From Bacteroidetes bacterium UBA2364 (GTDB taxonomy: Bacteria; Bacteroidota; Rhodothermia; Rhodothermales; UBA2364): 52,869 nucleotides of DNA. Shown here piece after piece: positions 7,627 to 15,928 of the stretch; within the stretch, counting starts at the first letter, position 1; each line of letters opens with the position of its first letter. Under the pieces are notes generated by a model that saw nothing but the letters and a program-made list of their open reading frames with translations, had not been told where the DNA came from and searched no databases. The DNA lies in NCBI GenBank assembly GCA_002344075.1, contig DDTM01000024.1:10337-63205 (forward strand), written 5' to 3'. The translations under genes and the position numbers were made by a program.

Positions 7627-8382
7627 TCAGGTGCTGCGAACCCCCAACGCGCGGATGGTGACGTGAAGGCCATTTGGCGAAAACCAGACATAATAACCCG
7701 GTAATGCGTCTTCCACCTCGTGTATAAATGCTTTAATAAAACCTGGTTGCTCCTCTGGTAAATCCCAGATAAGAGTGGCTTCCACAAACGTATTGCGGTA
7801 ATGGTCTGCCCGATGACCCCATTGCCGGACGGCGGGTAAATAGTCTTCCAGCCGCGCCTCGTCGAATTGGCTGTGGATGTGGTTAATCCAGTTTAGGTGT
7901 TTGTGGGTAAAAGGTGATGTATCAAACTTTCCTTTACGGAGTGGCAATGGGGCTGTCAGAATACGTTCTTCAAGGCTCCGACATTTAAACAGCACATATT
8001 GTAATTCGGTAAGGGCGAATAAGACTTTTTCCCGCTCAATAAGTGCTTCAAACTTAGTGCAAATCTTTCGTAGGGTTTTTAGCTGTTCTAAGCTGAGTTG
8101 ATATCCGGGGTGCAGGGCGCCGAGTGTCGTTCCTGGCCACTTGCTGCCAGGATTTTCGGGGAGTAAATGAGGAATTTGTTGTTCAAGCTCAGCTTTTAAT
8201 GTGAGGATTGGATTGGGAAACCCTTGGTATGTAAGCATAGGAACGCCACACCACGCTACAAAAAAAGAACGTGGTTGCAAAAAACATCGGGGTTGCCGTG
8301 CAATCAGGCTGCGTAAAAGATCCAAAATCGTCTGGGCTTTAAGGTGCAGGGCGTTGTATGGTACTTTGTTCCCATCGTTCAA
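7627..8382 (-). CDS. Conserved protein of unknown function (2H-like C-terminus?)
   Basis: The 251-residue protein has no signal peptide or membrane segment. Notable stretches are MLTYQGFPNPILTLKAELEQ (near 49-68), NPGSKWPGTTLGAL (near 78-91), a helical middle, and the C-terminal PNGLHVTIRALG. The HVTI tetrapeptide looks like the second HxT motif of 2H phosphoesterases (LigT/2'-5' RNA ligase type), and GTTLGAL sits roughly where the first motif would be but lacks the histidine. I therefore do not assign a function. Its ATG at 8382 lies 44 bases inside the end of the FAD-oxidoreductase gene, so the pair is probably translationally coupled. A downstream ATG near 8238 would avoid the overlap but drop residues that look coding. 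Confidence 0.65.
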   Translation of the reverse strand: MNDGNKVPYNALHLKAQTILDLLRSLIARQPRCFLQPRSFFVAWCGVPMLTYQGFPNPILTLKAELEQQIPHLLPENPGSKWPGTTLGALHPGYQLSLEQLKTLRKICTKFEALIEREKVLFALTELQYVLFKCRSLEERILTAPLPLRKGKFDTSPFTHKHLNWINHIHSQFDEARLEDYLPAVRQWGHRADHYRNTFVEATLIWDLPEEQPGFIKAFIHEVEDALPGYYVWFSPNGLHVTIRALGVRST

Positions 8383-9619
8383 TCAAGGTTTCTGCGGTGC
8401 GTACTCCCGAAATGAGGGCTCCTTCTATAGAACCTGTTTCCTGATGATCGCCGCACATAAATACATTGGGCGAAATTTCTTTAAATCCTGTTTTTGAGAA
8501 AGGTAATTCGGCTCGTTGATCCGGTAACGCAGCCGGAATGTGGTAGGTTCTTAATAAGGTCCAGTCGGATAACTCTTGTTTAAACCAAAGACGCAACTGC
8601 TTTAAAACTGCTCCTTCCAAGTGTTCCGGCTTTTCGTTTTGATGATCTAATACGGTGACGGAAAGAAGAGCTTTTCCTTCAGGTGCATAGTCTTTAGAGA
8701 CCGCACTCATAGATACCAAGTGGTTGACAGGCCCTTTGGGTTCTCCTTCCAAAATCAAAACAGGGGCCCCTATAGGGTCTCGGTCGGCGGCAAAATACAA
8801 GGTCGTTACACCTCTATACTTAGCAGACTTTGGAATTTTTAATAACTGGCCCGCATCTGCCCCATCTGTTGCCACGACGACCCATTTGGGATGAAGGATT
8901 TCGCCAGTGTCTAAGGTAACCGTTTTTCCGGAAATGGAAGTTACTGCCGTGCTGAGCCGCAGTTTATCGGCTGGAAGGGCAGAGGCGAGTTGTTCCGGAA
9001 TGGCCTGCATCCCTTTTGCGGGTACGGCTGCCGAGCCTTCTGCAAACATCCGAAGAACAAACTCGGCCATTCTTGCCGAACTTCGGAGGCTGTGGTCTAA
9101 TAAAATGCCACCTAAAAAAGGGCGAAAAAACATCTCGATCATGCTCTCCGAAAAGCGCCAACGTTGACGCAAGGCTTCGATTGTGGGCATGTTCGGCTTT
9201 TCAAAAATCTGTTCTGGCTTTTCTGAAAGAAGAGACTTGCGCATCTTTAAAACTCGCAACTTATCCGAAAACCTACCAACAGAAGCCATTATTGTAGGTA
9301 AAAGGTCTTCACGATGACGCTTTGGATCTCCTACTTTCTGAAAAGCACGCCCTGCATGTACCCAAGCGCCACTATAGAACAGGCGTAGGTCTAAGTCATT
9401 TAGGTTTAGATGCTTTTTAACCTGAGGATATGCGGTTAAGAGGACTTGGAATCCACGATCCAACCGAAATCCATCCACTTCGTCGGTTCGGATTCGCCCA
9501 CCGATGCCATCGGATTTTTCAACCAATAGATAAGGAAGCCCCTTTTCCTGAAGAGTTTTGGCACAAATAAGGCCGGAAAGCCCTGCTCCGATAATCAAAA
9601 TGTCTGGCTTTTGCGTCAT
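8339..9619 (-). CDS. FAD-dependent amine-oxidase-like oxidoreductase
   Basis: From the ATG at 9619 the protein has 426 residues. It opens with a dinucleotide-binding fold: DILIIGAGLSGLICAKTLQ at about 6-24, then the VEKSDGIGGRIRTDEVDGFRLDRGFQV block typical of the NAD(P)/FAD protoporphyrinogen oxidase, phytoene desaturase and amine oxidase superfamily. The C-terminal FAD segment NVFMCGDHQETGSIEGALISGVRTAE is also present. The substrate is not evident; related bacterial enzymes act on carotenoids, porphyrins or amines. The longer reading frame from 9748 adds 43 residues with no family similarity and is not used. The 3' end overlaps the next gene by 44 bases. Confidence 0.85.
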   Translation of the reverse strand: MTQKPDILIIGAGLSGLICAKTLQEKGLPYLLVEKSDGIGGRIRTDEVDGFRLDRGFQVLLTAYPQVKKHLNLNDLDLRLFYSGAWVHAGRAFQKVGDPKRHREDLLPTIMASVGRFSDKLRVLKMRKSLLSEKPEQIFEKPNMPTIEALRQRWRFSESMIEMFFRPFLGGILLDHSLRSSARMAEFVLRMFAEGSAAVPAKGMQAIPEQLASALPADKLRLSTAVTSISGKTVTLDTGEILHPKWVVVATDGADAGQLLKIPKSAKYRGVTTLYFAADRDPIGAPVLILEGEPKGPVNHLVSMSAVSKDYAPEGKALLSVTVLDHQNEKPEHLEGAVLKQLRLWFKQELSDWTLLRTYHIPAALPDQRAELPFSKTGFKEISPNVFMCGDHQETGSIEGALISGVRTAETLIERWEQSTIQRPAP

Positions 9620-9852
9620 GTCGGAATGTTCCTTTGGCATTAGTATAAGTAAACATGGCTTGTTTCTCACAAACAACTCGGTTTGTGATGGTGTTTTTAA
9701 AATACGCCCCCTTCTTCGACATGGTTCCGGCATGGATAAGATTCTCAAGGGCTTTATTTAGGGTTCTGGGATCTATACTATTTTTCACGTCATATGACAA
9801 ACAGTTGTCAGGCTGGCATCGTAGTTTGCATAAGAAATGAATCCCTATTATT

Positions 9853-10512
9853 ATGCATCTGACCTCCCAAAATGTTGAAAGATTGGTAGAGCATTTTACA
9901 AAACTACCCACTATCGGACGAAAAACAGCCCATCGGTTGGCATCATACATCTTGAAAATGCCAAAAGAAGAAGTCTATGCCCTGGCGGAAGCCCTGGTTG
10001 CGGTGAAAGATCATGTGGTTACATGCTCGATTTGTTGTAATATCGCGGATATTGACCCTTGCCCTGTTTGTACATCGTCTAAACGTGACCACTCGACCAT
10101 TTGTGTGGTAGAAGAACCCAATGATGTGCTGGCTTTAGAGCGTACTCATGAGTATAAAGGGGTGTATCATGTCTTGGGTGGAGTGATTTCACCATTAGAC
10201 GGGGTAGGCCCGAACGATCTCAAAATTCGAGAACTGGTTGCACGCATTGCAATGGGTAAGTCCTTGTCAGCACAGGTAATGGAAACACAAGTAGGTTATG
10301 GAAACAAGGTACCGGCGGTGGTTGAGGAAGTAATCTTGGCCATGAATCCAACCGTAGAGGGCGATACTACAGCCTTTTATATTGCACAATTGCTCCAGCC
10401 TTTTGGTATTCGGGTCACGCAAATCGCACGTGGCTTGCCAACGGGAAGTGCTCTGGAATACGCAGACGAATCTACCCTAAGTCGGGCGCTCGAAGGACGT
10501 ATTCGGTTATGA
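9853..10512 (+). CDS. recR: Recombination mediator RecR
   Basis: The 219-residue protein has the RecR order: helix-hairpin-helix (LPTIGRKTAHRLA, 18-30), four-cysteine zinc finger (Cys58, Cys61, Cys70, Cys73), a Toprim domain from about residue 81 (ICVVEEPNDVLALE, ILAMNPTVEGDTTAFYIAQLL) and the C-terminal RGLPTGSALEYADESTLSRALEGR. RecR works with RecF and RecO to load RecA at gaps. It is about 20 residues longer than usual. The extra part, about residues 135-156, lies between the RELVARI helix and the EEVILAMNPTVEGD strand and contains two near-identical 14-base direct repeats. Convergent with the inositol monophosphatase gene, with 22 bases between stops. Confidence 0.95.
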   Translation: MHLTSQNVERLVEHFTKLPTIGRKTAHRLASYILKMPKEEVYALAEALVAVKDHVVTCSICCNIADIDPCPVCTSSKRDHSTICVVEEPNDVLALERTHEYKGVYHVLGGVISPLDGVGPNDLKIRELVARIAMGKSLSAQVMETQVGYGNKVPAVVEEVILAMNPTVEGDTTAFYIAQLLQPFGIRVTQIARGLPTGSALEYADESTLSRALEGRIRL

Positions 10513-10534
10513 AAGGGCATCAAGAATTTGTTGC

Positions 10535-11332
10535 CTAAATTTCTTGCAATGCAACTACACCGTCTAAGAGTTGTTGATGAATCAAGCCATTGGAGGCAAC
10601 CAAACGACCTCCCGTAAGCCACGTATCCCCGCCGAGAAAATCCGTAACCGTCCCGCCTGCTTCCTCAATCATTAGACCTCCTGCGGCTACGTCCCAGATT
10701 TCGTATCCCATTTTGAACACGCCATCAAATCGTCCAGCGGCTAAATACGCCAAATCTATCACCGAGGCACCAGTACGTCGGACGGCTTGTGCTGTACCCA
10801 TAAAATGTCGAAGCACTTCTAGATAAGCATCTATATGTGCCCATTCGCGAAAGGGAAACCCAGTGGTTAGAAGAGATTGCTGAAGGGTTGAATAAGAACT
10901 TACTTCTTTCCGTACACCATTTACATAGAAGCCGTCTCCACGGATGGCTGTGAACAGTTCGTCCCGGGAAACATCTAAAATAACCCCCACAACCACTTCT
11001 CTTTCTACTTGTAGTGCAATGCTTACAGCATATGGGGGGACCCCATGAGCGAAATTGGTGGTACCGTCTATAGGATCAATGATCCAACGGGCATTACCAG
11101 GTTTATTGTGATGCTCGGTTTGTTCCTCTGCCAAAAAACCATAAGCAGGGAAGGCGTCCATGAGGAGGCTCATAATGAGACGTTGGGCCTCATCGTCCAC
11201 TACTGTAAGTAAATTATGGAGACTTTTTTCTCGGATCTGCTCGTTTGAAAGCCTGCCCGCGTGCATACGTATCAGGTTTCCGGCCTGAATTGCAGCCTCT
11301 ACCGCGATGTCGCGCTCGTGCTCAAATGCCAT
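10535..11332 (-). CDS. suhB: Inositol monophosphatase family protein (SuhB-like)
   Basis: The 265-residue protein has the metal-binding motifs of the family: FLAEEQTEH (the GEE-like site near 67-75), WIIDPIDGTTNFAHGVPPYAVSIAL near 82-106, and the second metal site WDVAAGGLMIEEAGG near 215-229. The family hydrolyses myo-inositol-1-phosphate and related sugar phosphates; in enterobacteria SuhB also acts with ribosomal RNA antitermination complexes. The true substrate here is uncertain. Its start is 9 bases after the stop of the purine nucleoside phosphorylase gene, so the two are probably cotranscribed. Confidence 0.92.
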   Translation of the reverse strand: MAFEHERDIAVEAAIQAGNLIRMHAGRLSNEQIREKSLHNLLTVVDDEAQRLIMSLLMDAFPAYGFLAEEQTEHHNKPGNARWIIDPIDGTTNFAHGVPPYAVSIALQVEREVVVGVILDVSRDELFTAIRGDGFYVNGVRKEVSSYSTLQQSLLTTGFPFREWAHIDAYLEVLRHFMGTAQAVRRTGASVIDLAYLAAGRFDGVFKMGYEIWDVAAGGLMIEEAGGTVTDFLGGDTWLTGGRLVASNGLIHQQLLDGVVALQEI

Positions 11333-11341
11333 AGAAATTTA

Positions 11342-12139
11342 TTAGAGGGTTTCTTGAACGATACCTTTGACCAGTGTTTCCAAATCTGAACGCATGGCAA
11401 TCCCCATGTCCATCACTTCCTGATGATTTAAAGGCCCTTGCATCCCGCTTGCCATATTGGTGATAGTGGAAATCCCTAGAACCTTCATGCCAAAATAGGC
11501 CGCTTGAATCACTTCGGGGACGGTACTCATGCCAACGGCATCTGCGCCTATGGTTCGAAAAAATTTGATTTCTGCTTTTGTTTCATAACTTGGACCAAGT
11601 ACACCTATATAAACTCCTTTTCGAGTAGCAATGCCGCGTTTTAATGCCGCGTGTTCAGCCTTCCTTAGCCAGTCTGAATCATACGGATTCGACATATCCG
11701 GAAAGCGAGGCCCACCATCCCCGTTTGGGCCAATCAATGGGTTCTGTCCCGTCATATTGATGTGGTCGTGAATAAACATGATGGTGCCCGGCCTGAATGT
11801 ATCGTTGATACCACCTGCTGCATTCGTCACTACCAAGTGTGTAATGCCTAATGCATGTAATAAACGAATCGGAAAGGTAACATTACGGATATTGTGGCCT
11901 TCATAAAAATGAACGCGTCCTTGTAAAAAGACAACGTCCGATCCTTCCAATTCGCCAAAAATAAGTTTGCCAGAATGACCTTCAACCGTAGAGCGTGGGT
12001 AGTCGGGTATATCTGCGGTTGGTAATACGATGGCGTTGAGGGCACTTTCTGCCAACGAACCCAAACCCGATCCCAAAATCAGGGCAAGTTTTGGGACGCG
12101 ATTTACACGGGTACGAATATATTGAATGGCATCTTGCAT
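11342..12139 (-). CDS. punA: Purine nucleoside phosphorylase (PNP-I, trimeric type)
   Basis: The 265-residue protein matches the inosine/guanosine-type PNP family: LILGSGLGSLAE near 19-30, GHSGKLIFGELEGSDVVFLQGRVHFYEGH near 54-82, VTNAAGGI near 110, GPSYETKAEIKFFRTIGADAVGMSTVPEVI near 185-215, and TNMASGM near 230. It cleaves purine ribonucleosides with phosphate in salvage. It lies after rpmE, but the strong terminator at 12156-12193 separates the two, so it likely has its own promoter or depends on readthrough. Confidence 0.94.
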   Translation of the reverse strand: MQDAIQYIRTRVNRVPKLALILGSGLGSLAESALNAIVLPTADIPDYPRSTVEGHSGKLIFGELEGSDVVFLQGRVHFYEGHNIRNVTFPIRLLHALGITHLVVTNAAGGINDTFRPGTIMFIHDHINMTGQNPLIGPNGDGGPRFPDMSNPYDSDWLRKAEHAALKRGIATRKGVYIGVLGPSYETKAEIKFFRTIGADAVGMSTVPEVIQAAYFGMKVLGISTITNMASGMQGPLNHQEVMDMGIAMRSDLETLVKGIVQETL

Positions 12140-12155
12140 GATGGGAAAAATTAAA

Positions 12156-12193
12156 ATTAAAAAACGGCCTACCCTAATATAAAGGCAGACCGT
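12156..12193 (-). terminator. Intrinsic terminator after rpmE
   Basis: On the minus strand ACGGTCTGCC and GGTAGGCCGT pair over ten positions (two G-T pairs) around a 10-base loop, followed by TTTTTTAATTTT. The stem is at 12164-12173 and 12184-12193. It sits in the gap between rpmE and punA. Confidence 0.75.
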
Positions 12194-12216
12194 CTATAAA
12201 TCGTATATACGGAGCT

Positions 12217-12423
12217 TTATTTTTTTCCGTAACGACGCATGAATTTTTCAACCCGGCCTGCTGTATCTACAAACATTTGTTTACCGGTAAAAAATGGGTG
12301 ATTGGTTGCGTCCACATCCGAACGATAAACCGGACCTTTCATCGTAGAGCGCGTCTGGAACTCTGTTCCGTCGGCTAGATGAACTGTGATGATTTCGTAT
12401 TTGGGATGAATCTTGTCTTTCAT
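12217..12423 (-). CDS. rpmE: 50S ribosomal protein L31
   Basis: The 68-residue protein starts MKDKIHPKYEIITVHLADGTEF and contains SDVDATNHPFFTGKQMFVDTAGRVEKF, which is diagnostic for bacterial L31. The zinc ligands of the C+ form (CxxC and later Cys) are absent, so this is the zinc-independent form, which in many bacteria is used when zinc is scarce. Only this copy is in the window, so it may simply be the housekeeping version. It ends in a strong terminator. Confidence 0.95.
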   Translation of the reverse strand: MKDKIHPKYEIITVHLADGTEFQTRSTMKGPVYRSDVDATNHPFFTGKQMFVDTAGRVEKFMRRYGKK

Positions 12424-12520
12424 TGCTTTGCACTTTAAATTTTGTTCAAGACATTTAATTTATCAAATATCATCATGAATAGTTTTGAAACTCAAAAGAA
12501 GAAAGCGGACAATTCATGCA

Positions 12521-13024
12521 CTACTTGAGCAGTGTTACAATCAAGTTCACTGCAGATATACCCAATCCAACAACACTTAAGAGATCTCGTTTGCTAAATC
12601 CTTCATTGACCACACTCTCCACACTCACCCAGTCGCCTTGTTGAATGACAGGGTAGTCCTCAGGGGAAAGTAGCATATTGTCATATAATTCGTCATAGAT
12701 AACAATACGGCCATTTTCGGTTTCCCGAGAGATCCGAATTCTTGTGGTTCGGGTATCTTGCAGTCTTCGTTGATTCAATACAGGACCACCTGCTGCGGCC
12801 AATAATTCGTTCAAACGCCATCCTTTTTCGATTTCGTAAAGGCCTGGATAACGTACTTCGCCCGTAATGCTAGAACGAATAGTTATCGAATTAGGGGTTG
12901 CTAAATAGATATATGCAGAACTTTGGTTCTGATTTGTAGGGGATGAGATTCGAGGTTGTGCATGAGCAAAACCTGAAGTGCCCAATATACAAACCAAGAT
13001 TAAGAGAGAAAACTTATAAGTCAT
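12521..13024 (-). CDS. Short SLBB-domain periplasmic protein (polysaccharide export)
   Basis: From the ATG at 13024 the product has 167 residues. A signal peptide (MTYKFSLLILVCILGTSGFAHA) is followed by an SLBB-type beta-grasp segment, ITGEVRYPGLYEIEKGWRLNELLAAAGGP, near residues 55-83. The C-terminus ends in a hydrophobic stretch, LLSVVGLGISAVNLIVTLL, that may anchor it. Wza-type export channels carry an N-terminal poly-export domain followed by SLBB repeats; here the poly-export domain is missing. It begins 12 bases after the Wzc-like gene and is presumably a partner of that kinase in polysaccharide export. A start two codons upstream (13030) is also possible. Confidence 0.75.
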   Translation of the reverse strand: MTYKFSLLILVCILGTSGFAHAQPRISSPTNQNQSSAYIYLATPNSITIRSSITGEVRYPGLYEIEKGWRLNELLAAAGGPVLNQRRLQDTRTTRIRISRETENGRIVIYDELYDNMLLSPEDYPVIQQGDWVSVESVVNEGFSKRDLLSVVGLGISAVNLIVTLLK

Positions 13025-13036
13025 GAGCATATTGAA

Positions 13037-15463
13037 TTAAAGTTTTTTTGCGGAAGTATTTTCTGGATTAGTTTTGGCTTCTCCATATCCACCATATCCA
13101 TAATAATTGCTATAATAGCTGTCGTAGCTGTTGTAATACGAATAGTAGCCATAGGCCGTTTTGGGATCAAAACGGTTGAGCACCACGCCTGTAAGCCGGG
13201 CACCTGTATTCGATGTCATACTTTCCATACTCCGTTCCAATCCTTGCCAAGTGGTCTCGCCAGCCGAGAGAACCAATATGGCGGCGTCTGCCTGGCTGAT
13301 GAGGAGTCCTGCGTCTGATACGGCCAAAACGGGTGGAGTATCGAAAATGATAACATCGAATTCGTTTCGGAGCTGTAAAACGAAATCCCGCATTTTTTTG
13401 GACGCAAGAAGCTCGGCAGGGTTGGGTACCATGCTGCCAGCAGGCAATAGATATAGGTCCTCAATACCTGTATAAAAATCCTCTGGCCGGAATGGGTGAA
13501 CTTCAAACAGTACCTCAACGAGGCCCGGATCTTTAGACACTTCGATCATTTTGTGTCCAGTAGGGCGTCGCAAATCTGCGTCAATATAAATTGTGCGACG
13601 TCCGGATTGTGCCAAAGCAATAGCAAGGTTTAGGGCCGTTACCGTTTTTCCATCTCCAGGGGCTGGACTCGTCACCATCAGGGTTTGGATGGGAGTATCC
13701 AATTTACTGTACTCTACGTTTGTCCGGAATCGCCGATACGATTCTGCAATTGGAGAAAGTGGGTTTAACAAGGTCAGCAACGAGGTACTGATGTTTTTGT
13801 TGTCAAAAACAATTTTATCTTTTCCGGCAAAGTCAGTACGAATAATGCGTTCCATCGAGGGGATAATGCCCAGAACACTGTGTCCTCGTTTACGTAGATC
13901 TTCGGGTTTATAGATGATGTCATCCAGCGCATTACGGACAAAAACAATACCTATGCCCAGTGCCAATCCAAGAATAGCGCCAATCAAAAGATTCAGTAGC
14001 CGGTTTGGACGTACAGGCATGGCAGGCACCTCGGCGGTGTCAACAATTTGGATTCCGCCTACCGTTGCCGTTTCCGCTGCACGAGCTTCCTGTAACTTAT
14101 TGGTAACATATTCATACAACTTGGTTTTTCCCTCGCGGTCGCGTTGTAGTTGTGCCAATTGGATAGAGGTTCCTGGCATGGTACTGAGGCGGGATTGATA
14201 CTCTCCAAGACGGCTACCCAAAACGTTTTTGCGGGCGGCAAGTCCACTTACTTCGATCTCTTTTTCAATAATTTGCCGACGGAGTTGGTTTTCATAACCC
14301 AGAGCTTCTTTGATACCCGTTGGGTCTTGGGAAGAGCCAGGACCAATTACGGTAGCGGCACTCTCTTGCATGAACTGATCCGAGACATTGTCTAAACGAC
14401 GAATGAGTTGATTCAGTTGTGCATTCATTTCTTGAACTTTGATATCTTGGTTAGCCTTCGTCCGCCACTCCGGATCGCGGTACAATTCGGCCAAACGCTC
14501 TTCACGTCGGGTTTGTAACTCTGCAATTCGGGTTTTAAGTAAGGCAATTTCCTGATCTGCGGTAGAGGATACGCGGTTACGCAAGCCTGCTTTATTAGGC
14601 TCTAACTGACGCTGCAATCCATTCAGTTGTGCGCGGGCCACTTCAAAATCTACACTTGCTTTGTCGGACTCCAATTTGATCTCATTGGCTTGTTGTACCA
14701 ATTGGCGGGCTTCTTCATCTAACTGAACAACATTTTTGTTTTCCAGAAACGTCTCTAGTTCTTGCTCACTTCCTTTCAAGGTTTCATTAAGTTGCTCATA
14801 TTGTTTTTCAAGAAACTGCCGCGCCATCGAGACACTCTCTCGGGTGGATTCCAAACGCCAATCTTGAAAAGTTCGGACAAATGTATCTGCTACGAACTGT
14901 GCTTCTTGTGGGGAATTGCTCGTAAACTTGATTTCAATAAGGTCAACATCTGGGGTAACCTGTTTTACATCAATGCCTTTCTTGATTCTTGCTGCGACCG
15001 CACGTTCCGTGATTCTTCCATTTTCATCTGGCTCCAGTAACGGGCTTTGAGTCCCTTTCCCAGAGCGATTCTCCAAAATATTACTGGCTACGCGCCTCGA
15101 AAGGCTTCGAGACTTCAGCATCTCGATTTCGTTGTTGATGTTCCGGTTTGCCGAGGTAAATCCCATCAACTGTGCCATGTCGGCGGAGCCTCCGCCTGAC
15201 TTTTCGGTGTCAATTTTAAGCATCGTCACCGCTTCATATTCAGGTTTGAGCATGAAGGTATAGGCTGCCACTACACCCAAAACCGCTAAGAATGTAATCA
15301 AGATAACCCAACGGCCCTTCATTAAAATCTCAATGATTTCGCGTAATGAGATTTCTTGCTCCGGCGGCGCATTGTCTGTAAGAGCACCTATAACAGGAGG
15401 TTGGTATTCATTGGCACGACCATTGTTAAGGCCGGTTTCATTGGCGCGAGAGAAGCTGGACAT
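13037..15463 (-). CDS. Wzc-type polysaccharide copolymerase / tyrosine autokinase
   Basis: The 808-residue protein has an N-terminal Wzz domain with a first membrane helix (WVILITFLAVLGVVAAYTFML, near 53-73), a long coiled-coil periplasmic region (about 190-400), a second helix (LLNLLIGAILGLALGIGIVFV, near 490-510) and a C-terminal BY-kinase domain. Walker A is SPAPGDGKT near 597-605 and Walker A' YIDADLRRP near 625; FDTPPVLAVSDA is Walker B. The tail has 12 tyrosines in 23 residues, the autophosphorylation cluster of this family. Such proteins set chain length and drive export of capsule or exopolysaccharide. The SLBB gene follows directly. Confidence 0.93.
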   Translation of the reverse strand: MSSFSRANETGLNNGRANEYQPPVIGALTDNAPPEQEISLREIIEILMKGRWVILITFLAVLGVVAAYTFMLKPEYEAVTMLKIDTEKSGGGSADMAQLMGFTSANRNINNEIEMLKSRSLSRRVASNILENRSGKGTQSPLLEPDENGRITERAVAARIKKGIDVKQVTPDVDLIEIKFTSNSPQEAQFVADTFVRTFQDWRLESTRESVSMARQFLEKQYEQLNETLKGSEQELETFLENKNVVQLDEEARQLVQQANEIKLESDKASVDFEVARAQLNGLQRQLEPNKAGLRNRVSSTADQEIALLKTRIAELQTRREERLAELYRDPEWRTKANQDIKVQEMNAQLNQLIRRLDNVSDQFMQESAATVIGPGSSQDPTGIKEALGYENQLRRQIIEKEIEVSGLAARKNVLGSRLGEYQSRLSTMPGTSIQLAQLQRDREGKTKLYEYVTNKLQEARAAETATVGGIQIVDTAEVPAMPVRPNRLLNLLIGAILGLALGIGIVFVRNALDDIIYKPEDLRKRGHSVLGIIPSMERIIRTDFAGKDKIVFDNKNISTSLLTLLNPLSPIAESYRRFRTNVEYSKLDTPIQTLMVTSPAPGDGKTVTALNLAIALAQSGRRTIYIDADLRRPTGHKMIEVSKDPGLVEVLFEVHPFRPEDFYTGIEDLYLLPAGSMVPNPAELLASKKMRDFVLQLRNEFDVIIFDTPPVLAVSDAGLLISQADAAILVLSAGETTWQGLERSMESMTSNTGARLTGVVLNRFDPKTAYGYYSYYNSYDSYYSNYYGYGGYGEAKTNPENTSAKKL

Positions 15464-15928
15464 GATTTATTTCTGGTTCTGAAGATGATGATTCAAGTAA
15501 TAATTATAGCAAAACAACACCTTGCTTCATTTTGGGCTTACAAGTAAAAGATTGATTTTGTCTGATTGTTTATGTTTGTAGCAAAAATACAGGCAGGGTG
15601 TGTTTGGGTTCACAATCTTTGAAGAGCGCAAAGAGGCATTATGCAAGATCTGCCTCAAAGATGTTGTTGTGTACAATAGAATGCCTTTACAACTGGGGTA
15701 AAGAATGAATATAAAGATATTTACAGACCTAATGATAGCGAACTATGGTCAATGGTTGCAATGGGGAAGGTTTTTTTTCACAAACATTCTTTGAAGGATT
15801 TCGAGAAAACCCATTGGGAAACTATTTTGATGAAGTTAGTGCAATGTACAAACACCCCATAGGCTTCACCAAATCGGTCAAGCTATGGATGGATAAGCTG
15901 AAAAATATCTTTATAGTTGACTCATTAT
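15464..15928. other. 465-base intergenic region, no gene seen
   Basis: This gap separates the divergent Wzc-like gene and glycosyltransferase gene. It is AT-rich. TANNTTTG-like elements occur on both strands near 15571-15589 (TATGTTTG on plus, TATTTTTG on minus), but neither has a convincing -33 element at standard spacing. An open frame from 15745 runs into the glycosyltransferase gene in another frame and shows no protein similarity. It probably holds the two divergent promoters. Confidence 0.5.

Noticed and set aside
7536..7787. 83-codon minus-strand open frame overlapping the end of the 251-residue protein gene
   Set aside because: I considered a frameshifted C-terminal extension, but the 251-residue frame ends naturally after HVTIRALG and the alternative frame has no matching pattern.
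9813..9828. Sigma-54-like TGGCATCGTAGTTTGC upstream of recR
   Set aside because: The GG and GC are 11 bases apart instead of 10, which sigma-54 does not normally tolerate, and the CAC part of the -24 box is altered.
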